Shown in pieces: positions 1 through 6,004 of a DNA stretch of 23,092 bases. Location of the stretch: positions 1 through 23,092 of IMG/VR virus record IMGVR_UViG_3300031643_000015. One strand, written 5' to 3'. Positions within the stretch are counted from its first letter, which is position 1. Every line of letters begins with the position of its first letter. The stretch comes from a virus. Made by a program: the position numbers and the translations under genes. The notes under the pieces were generated by a model. It was not told where the DNA came from, searched no databases, and saw only the letters and a list, made by a program, of their open reading frames with translations.

Positions 1-720
1 GTCGCAACGTGCACCTGTTTTGAAATAAACTCCGCCACCACCAGCACTTGTTCTATCTACACTTAGGTCTACTCCTGTCTGTTTACCATCACACCCAAGA
101 TATTCACCTTCGTTAATAGCAAGAGACAAACCTGTATATTTGTGATAGCCTGCGCTTGGGACTTCACCAATTTCTACCCCATCGTGACAGGTGAAATTTC
201 CAGAACCATTATCCTGAAAAGTTCCAAGACGTAGGCAATTGCCCTCCGCAGCAAAGCTTATATGTATCTCTACTATATCCAACTCGCCAGCAGCATTAGC
301 TGGGTTGTTATAGTCAATATGGGTCTGAACGGAGGAGCCAGTTGAAATGCTACACGCTGCTGCCCTATCAATCGCTGGACTACCTACCTCAATAGCTGTT
401 CCCTTCTTTCTATACCTGAACCTGGCCTCACAGGACTCTCCACCATCGTCTGTTATCTTCCCATTGATTCGGGCTGTAGCGCCTCCTTTGTTAGAGGCAG
501 CCTGCGTGATAGCTGTGGGGACTTCTACTACTGTGGGCGCTACAACTGAGGCTACCGCTTGAATAGCAGAAGGCGTGATGGAGACTGAGCCGTGAATAAC
601 CGTTGGAGCGACAACCGAGCCTATTGCCGAAGCAGGAGAGGGTGTAACACTTACGCCTTCCCCACTCTCATCAAACGCTACTTCGTCAAAGACACATAAA
701 TCAAAGACTGCTTTTGACAT
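1..720 (-). CDS. Putative virion/tail protein with N-terminal repeats, 3' end missing
   Basis: The reading frame opens with ATG at 718-720 after an AAAGGAAAGTAA ribosome binding site and runs without a stop to base 1, so at least 240 residues are present and the C-terminus lies outside the window. After a short N-terminus there are two copies of a roughly 22-residue Ser/Val/Ala-rich unit (each with an SVVAPTV core, preceded by a TPS motif). A segment around residues 70-110 (ARINGKITDDGG, then a CEARFRYRKKG stretch) resembles the fibronectin-III-like folds of phage and environmental surface proteins. The rest is Gly-, Ser- and Asn-rich. It follows the putative tail-fibre gene with a 10-base gap. 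A virion or receptor-facing role is inferred from position and composition; no family could be named. Confidence 0.75.
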   Translation of the reverse strand, partial: MSKAVFDLCVFDEVAFDESGEGVSVTPSPASAIGSVVAPTVIHGSVSITPSAIQAVASVVAPTVVEVPTAITQAASNKGGATARINGKITDDGGESCEARFRYRKKGTAIEVGSPAIDRAAACSISTGSSVQTHIDYNNPANAAGELDIVEIHISFAAEGNCLRLGTFQDNGSGNFTCHDGVEIGEVPSAGYHKYTGLSLAINEGEYLGCDGKQTGVDLSVDRTSAGGGGVYFKTGARCD

Positions 721-730
721 TTACTTTCCT

Positions 731-1891
731 TTATGGCGTGAACTCTCCTGCTTCTGTGTGAATATGCCCAGCATCATCTATTGCCATACCGCCTGATTGA
801 ATGCCAAAATCATCGCCACCTGCGCCTACGGCGGTTTTTACTCTTGCTAATGCCGTACCTGCGTTTCTAACATCAACACAAGTAGCATAGTTAGCACCAC
901 CACCAGTATCTAAAAAGATAGTGCCAGAAATGATTAGCAATCTTGCATCATTAGAAACATACAACATAGATGCTATTGTCTCACTATTGGCATCGAGATT
1001 TACATTACACGTATTACCAGTTGCCCCATTCATCCATCGGAGCAACCATGTCCCAGTGTCACAATCTCCGCCTGTCTTTGCTATAACACTATTTTTGGGA
1101 GCAGCGGCATTATCCCTTACATACGCCACAAACTGACCGTCAAAAATTATGCCTTCATCGTTAAGGTTAATGGTGATGTCGTGCCCATTTAAGTCAATCA
1201 TTATGTATCCACCAGCACTAATCATACTATTGAAGGTAACTGTTGATGTGATTTCAATGGCTTCTTGAAGTTGAATTGTAACAGCAGCCTGTAGTATCAA
1301 TCCCTTCAGGGCATCAGCACAAGCTCCTAGAGTCGCAAAATCTTGTCCTGAACCTATTGTATAGGTCGTGGCAGTATCAATAATCTCCCAACCTGCATAG
1401 GTTCGATTTTCCCAAGATGTCCCTAGCGGAGCATTTAAGGCAGGCAAAGTAGCAGACTTTGAGATTGCTACATAATCAGAACCTGCTCCATGAACGCCCG
1501 TAGTTGCAGCATCATGGTCGAAAGCCCATTCAGAAGTAGGTGCTTTGGTTGCCTCATCTTCTGTAGGAGGGTTCTCTAAGTCTGCTATCTTCAAAGAATC
1601 ATCAATTCCATCCTGAAGCTCCTCGATAATTCCAGCTGTAACCCTCAGCTCCACTGCCTTCCCAGATGCGTGAGCAGCAGCATCCGTTCCTTCCTCATGC
1701 CTAGTTACAGTAAGGACATCACCAGTTCGTGATGTGCATTTGACTATCTCATCTTCGCAGGTAACATGAAAGTCCCCGGAGGTCGGGAACAAAGCCCCCC
1801 CGCCAGTGGCTAAAGTCCATTCGGTAACAGCATCATCTACGCCACTAGCCAGTGATGATATAGCTCTATTCGCTACTTTTAGAAATGCCAT
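731..1891 (-). CDS. Putative tail fibre/appendage protein, beta-helix type
   Basis: This 386-residue protein has the layout of a phage tail fibre or spike. Residues 1-90 form an N-terminal module seen at the start of many phage appendage proteins (LFPTSGDFHVT, then VTRHEEGTDAAAHASG and a VELRVTAG segment). A linker with the frequent phage motif TEDEATKAPTSEWAFDHDA follows at about residues 108-130. From about residue 180 (GSGQDFATLGACADAL) the sequence becomes a run of short beta-type repeats, the usual entry into a pectate-lyase-like right-handed beta-helix. The ATG at 1889-1891 has an AGGAGGTAATAT site in front of it. No catalytic residues can be assigned. A host-surface binding or attachment role is inferred from the architecture. 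Confidence 0.75.
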   Translation of the reverse strand: MAFLKVANRAISSLASGVDDAVTEWTLATGGGALFPTSGDFHVTCEDEIVKCTSRTGDVLTVTRHEEGTDAAAHASGKAVELRVTAGIIEELQDGIDDSLKIADLENPPTEDEATKAPTSEWAFDHDAATTGVHGAGSDYVAISKSATLPALNAPLGTSWENRTYAGWEIIDTATTYTIGSGQDFATLGACADALKGLILQAAVTIQLQEAIEITSTVTFNSMISAGGYIMIDLNGHDITINLNDEGIIFDGQFVAYVRDNAAAPKNSVIAKTGGDCDTGTWLLRWMNGATGNTCNVNLDANSETIASMLYVSNDARLLIISGTIFLDTGGGANYATCVDVRNAGTALARVKTAVGAGGDDFGIQSGGMAIDDAGHIHTEAGEFTP

Positions 1892-1910
1892 ATATTACCT
1901 CCTAGCCTCA

Positions 1911-1939
1911 GACGCACGGAATTAAAACACCCGTGCGTC
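1911..1939 (-). repeat. 9-bp perfect hairpin upstream of the tail-fibre gene
   Basis: GACGCACGG and CCGTGCGTC form a perfect 9-bp inverted repeat around an 11-base A/T-rich loop. It occupies the 68-base gap between two structural genes, about 20 bases ahead of the fibre gene's start. There is no T-run on either strand after the stem, so it is not a canonical terminator. Transcript stabilisation or an RNA processing site is a reasonable guess. Confidence 0.6.
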
Positions 1940-1959
1940 CATACCTTGACACTGCTTGA

Positions 1960-2421
1960 TTAACTTTCAGTCAGGCGAAGTTCACAATCCTGCAATGTTA
2001 GGGATTGCCCGTCTGATACCGACCTGTCACTTACCAAATCCCAGTATGCTAAAACCAGGCGACTGCCTACTGTTTCGTTGTCGTCCAGTAATACGGCATA
2101 CCTGGCTCCATCACCTGAATCAGGGATTGAGCCGCCCGATGCCGTCCAGACAACATCTTTAACCTGAATCTTGGCCAGGTCGTTACTGTCATCCTCGTTA
2201 ATGACATCGAAGTCTGTGCTGTTGGGAGTTAGCTGATAGCCCCCGGTGGTATATCCATTCCCGGCTGCTATCTCAGTAAGCTCGCCAAAGGTGTTGATGT
2301 CGCAGGTCGGCGCAACCGCCGATGTCACTAACGCCACATAGAAATTTGTGGGTATTGTCCCTCCCCTGAAAAGCCAACTGAGTGCTGAGTATTTTCCTCT
2401 GTTTGTCCATCCTACTGCCAT
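1960..2421 (-). CDS. Small putative tail protein
   Basis: A 153-residue protein with a good AAAAGGAGGTAAACACA site before the ATG at 2419-2421. The pattern is that of short phage tail-fibre-type proteins: an amphipathic N-terminus (WTNRGKYSALSWLF), then a beta-strand FYVALVTSA, a Gly/Thr-rich GNGYTTGGYQL segment, and an alternating beta C-terminal half that includes AKIQVKDVVWTASGGSIPD. Its plan (N-terminal helix, VALVTSA or IALFTGS strand, GxYxR/GGYQL strand, VxWTA or FATATDDWG strand) is shared with the neighbour at 2645-3055, suggesting the two are divergent paralogues. The exact virion location is unknown. Confidence 0.6.
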   Translation of the reverse strand: MAVGWTNRGKYSALSWLFRGGTIPTNFYVALVTSAVAPTCDINTFGELTEIAAGNGYTTGGYQLTPNSTDFDVINEDDSNDLAKIQVKDVVWTASGGSIPDSGDGARYAVLLDDNETVGSRLVLAYWDLVSDRSVSDGQSLTLQDCELRLTES

Positions 2422-2437
2422 TGTGTTTACCTCCTTT

Positions 2438-2644
2438 TTAGCCTCTCGGGTAAAATTCCCAGGATTGAGGCCTGGTTAGCCCATTGAGGCTGTTTTGATA
2501 AATAAGAAATTGTTTGTCTGCCCAATTCTGATACCATCTTACAGACGCAGGGACTATCTGAGTCCGCATCTTATTGAGCCACGCCTGGGCATTAAAAGTC
2601 TCCCAAGGTAGGGAGCCCGTAAGCCCCCTACCTATGAATTCTAT
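2438..2644 (-). other. 68-codon in-frame extension after the UAG of the upstream tail gene
   Basis: Directly after the TAG at 2645-2647 the same frame stays open for 68 codons and ends with TAA at 2438-2440, two bases before the AAGGAGG site of the next gene. The peptide is protein-like and Trp-rich (LPWETFNAQAWLNKM, VRWYQNWADKQF, a closing SWEFYPRG) and fills the whole 223-base gap. No ATG, GTG or TTG with a ribosome binding site opens it; the only in-frame ATG (2567-2569) lacks one and would give 43 residues. It could be the C-terminal part of a stop-codon readthrough product of about 205 residues, a gene with a non-standard start, or a remnant that lost its start. Confidence 0.45.
2607..2632 (-). 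repeat. 10-bp hairpin 12 bases after a UAG stop codon
   Basis: On the minus strand GGTAGGGGGC pairs with GCTCCCTACC (10 bp including one G-U pair) around the six-base loop TTACGG. It begins 12 bases after the TAG of the 136-residue tail gene and lies inside the open extension frame. No T-run follows, so it is not a typical terminator. Its position resembles RNA structures that stimulate stop-codon readthrough. Confidence 0.6.
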
Positions 2645-3055
2645 CTATGCTACTGTGATGCCCAGGTCGCCTGCGGGAATCTTGAATATGTCACCCGTGC
2701 CAACAGCCTTAGTAGCCGTCAACGCCCCCCACATAATGACGTCCACGTTTGTTCCCCAGGTAGTGTTTGTCTCGTCGGTGACGATGGCCACATGGGTAAT
2801 TACACCCCAGTCATCTGTCGCTGTAGCGAATGTTATATCCGCCCCGTTCTCGCTTGTTCCTGCCGTAGCGGTAGTGAAGGTTGCCGTAGCCCGTGCATAC
2901 GCACCTCCAGTACTCTCTTCGGTAGGAAGGTTAGCTTCCAGCCCAGCTGACCCTGTGAACAAAGCAATAAAATGCTCCGTTGCCGGGGTTGTGGTCTGGT
3001 TCATGAAGTAGTGATTGATAATGCTGTTCTCTGCGTAGTCTGTAAAGTTCGCCAT
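2645..3055 (-). CDS. Small putative tail protein, possible readthrough gene
   Basis: A 136-residue protein started by ATG at 3053-3055 behind a strong CGGAGGTAAAAA site. The N-terminal helix (FTDYAENSIINHYFM), the strand EHFIALFTGSAG, the GGAYARATATFTTA strand and the DWGVITHVAIVTDE segment match a recurrent family of short phage tail-fibre-associated proteins. The neighbour at 1960-2421 has the same order of elements. The stop is TAG; the same frame then remains open for another 68 codons with a hairpin 12 bases downstream, so a longer isoform is possible. TAG is used as an ordinary stop by other genes here (terminase large subunit, radical SAM gene), so genome-wide amber recoding is unlikely. 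Virion location is inferred. Confidence 0.7.
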   Translation of the reverse strand: MANFTDYAENSIINHYFMNQTTTPATEHFIALFTGSAGLEANLPTEESTGGAYARATATFTTATAGTSENGADITFATATDDWGVITHVAIVTDETNTTWGTNVDVIMWGALTATKAVGTGDIFKIPAGDLGITVA

Positions 3056-3068
3056 TTTTTACCTCCGT

Positions 3069-3233
3069 TTACTTTTTACCTCTCCACCCGCATATCGGGC
3101 AGAGTAGGTCGCCTTTTTGATTTTCCCTTAACGGGAAGTCGCACTCAGGACACTTAGTAATCTTTTGGTCCCGAAGCCTTTGTTGCTCTTCTAGGTTTTC
3201 TTTTAGTATGTCTCTTAGTTGTTCCCAGCCCAT
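3069..3233 (-). CDS. 54-residue zinc-ribbon microprotein
   Basis: A 54-codon frame, ATG at 3231-3233 to TAA at 3069-3071. The product begins MGWEQLRDILKENLEEQ, a charged helix of about 25 residues, followed by a zinc ribbon made of C28-P-E-C31 and C45-P-I-C48-G-W. Small proteins with this helix-plus-ribbon plan and the MGWEQLRDI-like opening recur in tailed-phage structural operons; no activity is known. AGGATGGTGA lies just before the start. The gene sits 24 bases after the radical SAM gene and its stop lies 13 bases before the next ATG. Zinc binding is inferred from the four cysteines. Confidence 0.65.
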   Translation of the reverse strand: MGWEQLRDILKENLEEQQRLRDQKITKCPECDFPLRENQKGDLLCPICGWRGKK

Positions 3234-3257
3234 TTGTCACCATCCTGTGCGGGTAAT

Positions 3258-4046
3258 CTAGCCCTCCGTGCATTTGTCGCACTTCGGGAGCTCGTTCCCC
3301 TTTCCCTGTCTGTGCATCATCTGGTAGTGTTGATGTTTCTCGCTTTGCCATATCTCCTCTATTGTTTCGTTGTTCAGATTTCCAAATGTTACCTCCCCGA
3401 AGGGGTCGAAGCAGCACAAAACCACATCGCCGTTATAGCGAATGGTCATGCCGTTGATCGCTCTAGGACAAGATGTCCACCTTCGTCTTTCGTAAGGATA
3501 TTGAGTACCCGCCCATGATTGATACTGAATCACCGTTCCACCTGATTGAACAAACCCCTTCATTTCTTCTTGGCTTATTGTGGGATAAGCAACCATCGTC
3601 GCTCGGTATTTCACTCCAAGCCGTTCCATAGTCTTAAAAGCCCGTACCACTTCCCAATAATCAGTCAGCCCCATGATGCTCTCCCGTGTCCCTGGATTCA
3701 GGCCGTTTAGAGAAATGCTGTATCTTACGGCGGGGATGTCTTTTAGCTGATTTATAACCTCGTCCGTCAAGAAACTTCCGTTTGTATAGACTTCTATATC
3801 TACATTAGGCAAAGTCTCTCTCAGTTTCTTGAGTCGGGGGATAAACTTCTTATCCAGAAACGGCTCCCCAGTCAGCATGGGTATGAATTGTGTCAGGCTG
3901 GGTAATTGCTTCGCTTCATTGAGAATCTTGTCGTAGAGCTCATCGGTCATAAACCCCTTTTCCTTAAACTCGTGATGAGGGCAAAAGACACAATTAGCGT
4001 TGCAATGATTAGTCGTTTCTACCTGCATAAATAAGAGGTCTTTCAT
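3258..4046 (-). CDS. Radical SAM enzyme with C-terminal SPASM-type cysteines
   Basis: A 262-residue radical SAM protein. The family signature CxxxCxxC is at C15, C19 and C22 (NHCNANCVFCPHH) and would bind the 4Fe-4S cluster that cleaves S-adenosylmethionine. LTGEPFLD (58-65) corresponds to the usual GGEP-type motif, and VEVYTNG-like and YSISLNG strands follow in order. The C-terminal part has C193, CC at 211-212, and CDKC at 256-259, spaced as in SPASM/twitch extensions that hold auxiliary clusters. The ATG overlaps the stop of the methyltransferase-glycosyltransferase gene by four bases (ATGA), so the two are probably made together. Substrate unknown; modification of a virion protein or glycan is possible. 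The stop is TAG. Confidence 0.85.
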   Translation of the reverse strand: MKDLLFMQVETTNHCNANCVFCPHHEFKEKGFMTDELYDKILNEAKQLPSLTQFIPMLTGEPFLDKKFIPRLKKLRETLPNVDIEVYTNGSFLTDEVINQLKDIPAVRYSISLNGLNPGTRESIMGLTDYWEVVRAFKTMERLGVKYRATMVAYPTISQEEMKGFVQSGGTVIQYQSWAGTQYPYERRRWTSCPRAINGMTIRYNGDVVLCCFDPFGEVTFGNLNNETIEEIWQSEKHQHYQMMHRQGKGNELPKCDKCTEG

Positions 4047-5458
4047 TTCGTCACCGCCGGGACCTCCCCGGGCTCTTTCCAGGGATAGGGGTAAACATCA
4101 TCTATCTTCTTGCCTCTTGTCGTCAGGAAATTCAGGAAGTGCTCAGCCCCGATAAAGCCTTTCATCTTATGCCCGCATATCACCCCGGGATCAACGAATA
4201 TCTTAAATCCCGCGGCCTCTACCTTCCGGCAGAAGTAGAAATCCTCACCCACGAATGTCCCCTTGTTGTATTCAAACCAGGGAGGCTCGATTGCATCAAG
4301 AACTTGCCTATGAATTAAAAGACACCCACCCCCAACGCCATCACATTCTATTAAATCTTCCTTCTTGGAGGGTAACACCACAGCCTCGTTCTGTTTTATC
4401 TTATCGGTATGCTTGAACAGGAATTGAGCTATTGGGTCAATTATGGACTCATAGAAATGCGCATCCTTGATTGGCCCCGTTGTCTCCTGGTAGGCGTATT
4501 TATAACAGTGAGGCACGGGATTGCCGGGTGACTTGAAGTATAGCCCACTCACTACGGGAAGGTCCCAAGACATGAGTTTCCGCAACGTCTGCGGATGAAA
4601 GGTCTGGTCAGAGTCCATGAAGAATAACCAATCCTTTTCTAGTTGCCGGATTATATCGTTCCTGGCCACATCGGCTGGCCTACTAGAAACCTTTGTTAAT
4701 CTCGTGCCCGGGGGCTTGTCTAATCCTACGAATGAATAGAACCATTCGTCAGTCATCGCTCCCAGCATCGGCACACCTACATGAACGCCTTTACTTTCTC
4801 CACCTTTGACTAGATCGCCATTCGAGCGTTCTATCAAACCGGCATCCCTGGCCATTTTGGTAAAATACTCCGAGTGGTCAAAGTGCATCGGGAAGATGTC
4901 CTGTTGCTTGAAGTTAGACCGGTGATAGACAAACCCGCCATTCTTGAGGCAGCCTGCTATCTGCTTTAATAACTTAGGCAGAGCATCTTTGTGGATATGC
5001 TCAAAGAAGTCGTTAGCAATTACGATGTCGAAGTCTCGCTGCCCATTGAGATCATGGGTTATTACAATATCCAGTCCCCGGTCAGCGAATCTCTGCTTCG
5101 CAAAGGCCGACAGTTTCTCCGATATGTCGCAGTAGGTCACATTGTTGCCCGCATAGGCGAGAGCAATACATAATGACCCTATTCCTGCGCCTATCTCTAG
5201 TATCTTCTCACCATGATATGTAAGAAGCGGTTGGATGAAGCTATGATAAACAGGGGAGTCATAGTTCCACTTTATAAGCTCGTAGAGATAATGGTCAGCC
5301 TTCTTATACCATTCTGTGACCTCTTCTGCCGTCTGTGGGTTGCCTGTAACCCATTTCTCGGCGGCTTCTACTATGGTGTATTCCTGGACTCTCTTTAAGG
5401 CTTGCTTGTACGAGATACCCAAGAATCGAGCTAGTTCCCTTGTTGCTTGTTCTATCAA
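4043..5458 (-). CDS. Methyltransferase-glycosyltransferase fusion
   Basis: A 471-residue two-domain enzyme. Residues 75-180 form a class I SAM-dependent methyltransferase: motif I LEIGAGIGS (87-95), acidic end of strand beta-2 (YCD, 109-111), the DFDIVIANDFFEH segment (142-154) and LKNGGFVYHR after it. Residues 225-445 form a GT-A-type (GT2-like) glycosyltransferase: VPMLGAMTDEW opening, PADVARN, the metal-binding DSD at 282-284 (WLFFMDSDQTF), DGVGGGCLLIHR (373-384), GEDFYFCRKVEAAGF (404-418), and CGHK near residue 430. The start is TTG at 5456-5458 after GAGGAGGG; no ATG occurs in frame until residue 191. A strong GC hairpin lies just upstream. It is coupled to the radical SAM gene by ATGA. 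Phage glycosyltransferases of this kind occur in structural operons; a virion-modifying role is inferred. Confidence 0.85.
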   Translation of the reverse strand: MIEQATRELARFLGISYKQALKRVQEYTIVEAAEKWVTGNPQTAEEVTEWYKKADHYLYELIKWNYDSPVYHSFIQPLLTYHGEKILEIGAGIGSLCIALAYAGNNVTYCDISEKLSAFAKQRFADRGLDIVITHDLNGQRDFDIVIANDFFEHIHKDALPKLLKQIAGCLKNGGFVYHRSNFKQQDIFPMHFDHSEYFTKMARDAGLIERSNGDLVKGGESKGVHVGVPMLGAMTDEWFYSFVGLDKPPGTRLTKVSSRPADVARNDIIRQLEKDWLFFMDSDQTFHPQTLRKLMSWDLPVVSGLYFKSPGNPVPHCYKYAYQETTGPIKDAHFYESIIDPIAQFLFKHTDKIKQNEAVVLPSKKEDLIECDGVGGGCLLIHRQVLDAIEPPWFEYNKGTFVGEDFYFCRKVEAAGFKIFVDPGVICGHKMKGFIGAEHFLNFLTTRGKKIDDVYPYPWKEPGEVPAVTK

Positions 5459-5477
5459 TTTTCCCTCCTCTTTTTAT

Positions 5478-5516
5478 GGGGGACAGGGGGAAGGAGGGAG
5501 AAACCCCCTACCCCCC
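5478..5516 (-). repeat. G/C-rich inverted repeat with G-run clusters
   Basis: On the plus strand GGGGGACAGGGGG (5478-5490) faces CCCCCTACCCCCC (5504-5516) across a 13-base loop. The transcript (minus strand) would carry two 5-bp G-C stems separated by a small internal loop. It also contains GG-A-GG-TT-G6-TA-G5, a possible two-layer quadruplex. It lies between the small virion gene and the TTG-started fusion gene, about 8 bases before the latter's ribosome binding site. No T-run follows on either strand, so it looks like a translation or stability control element and not a terminator. Confidence 0.55.
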
Positions 5517-5532
5517 AACCTCCTATTAGGCA

Positions 5533-5548
5533 GGCTCCTTACGGAGCC
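5533..5548 (-). repeat. Hairpin with a GNRA loop containing a stop codon
   Basis: GGCTCC-GTAA-GGAGCC on the minus strand is a perfect 6-bp stem closed by a GTAA (GNRA-class) tetraloop. The loop holds the TAA stop (5539-5541) of the 131-residue gene. No T-run follows. It may protect the 3' end of the upstream message. Confidence 0.5.
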
Positions 5549-5934
5549 AAGTACCTCGGATTGAACCGGGCATTTACGGAATCAAACAAGTTTCCTGTCC
5601 CAGCGGCCGGCGTTATGGTGTGTCTAAGATAACGATAGCCATCCGACATTTCCTCAGCCCTTATCTCTACAGATTGAGCTGTGTCAGTAGTGGCCGATGC
5701 AATAGTCAGAGTGGCCAGATAGGACGTGGAAAACTGAGTTGAATTCGTCCCTTCAGCTATCACGCAGGTCAAGGCACCCTGCCACTGAGTAGCACCAGCT
5801 GCGTGGATTACGGCTACATAGTTATTATATTTCGCCATGTCCACAGCGGCACCATTCACCGCGGCTGCCGTCCTGTAGGTAGCAGCTACGGTAATCCCCT
5901 CAGTGAGTTTTATGTTTTCGCTTCCTTTGTGCAT
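5539..5934 (-). CDS. Small putative virion protein following the capsid gene
   Basis: A 131-residue protein with no family I can name. ATG at 5932-5934 follows CAGGAGAAAAAATA. The sequence is Ala/Thr-rich and predicted beta-rich (VAVIHAAG, WQGALTCVIAEGT, YLATLTIASATTD), with a YRYLRHTITPAAGTGNLFD segment near the C-terminus. Location directly behind the major capsid gene and composition suggest a decoration, head-fibre or other minor virion component. A terminator-like hairpin separates it from the capsid gene, so it may be made at a lower level. No enzyme motifs are seen. Confidence 0.6.
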   Translation of the reverse strand: MHKGSENIKLTEGITVAATYRTAAAVNGAAVDMAKYNNYVAVIHAAGATQWQGALTCVIAEGTNSTQFSTSYLATLTIASATTDTAQSVEIRAEEMSDGYRYLRHTITPAAGTGNLFDSVNARFNPRYLAP

Positions 5935-5962
5935 TATTTTTTCTCCTGACGTTTTAATAAGA

Positions 5963-5985
5963 AAGGCGGGTCGTCAGCCCGCCTT
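5963..5985 (-). terminator. Terminator-like hairpin after the major capsid gene
   Basis: AAGGCGGG and CCCGCCTT form an 8-bp perfect stem with a seven-base loop. On the minus strand the stem is followed by TCTTATT, a weak U-tract. It lies 20 bases after the capsid stop. A partial terminator here is a common way to make more capsid than downstream product. Confidence 0.6.
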
Positions 5986-6004
5986 CTTTGCTAATGAATT
6001 AACT

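Noticed and set aside
3154-3417. Minus-strand 87-codon frame overlapping the radical SAM and zinc-ribbon genes
   Set aside because: It is out of frame with both supported genes and has no domain features; its Arg/Thr-rich end is a frame-shifted reading of the zinc-ribbon gene.
5539-5934. Readthrough of the 131-residue gene into the following 26 open codons
   Set aside because: The extension is short, Gly/Pro-biased from G and C runs, ends at the next gene's start and looks like chance.
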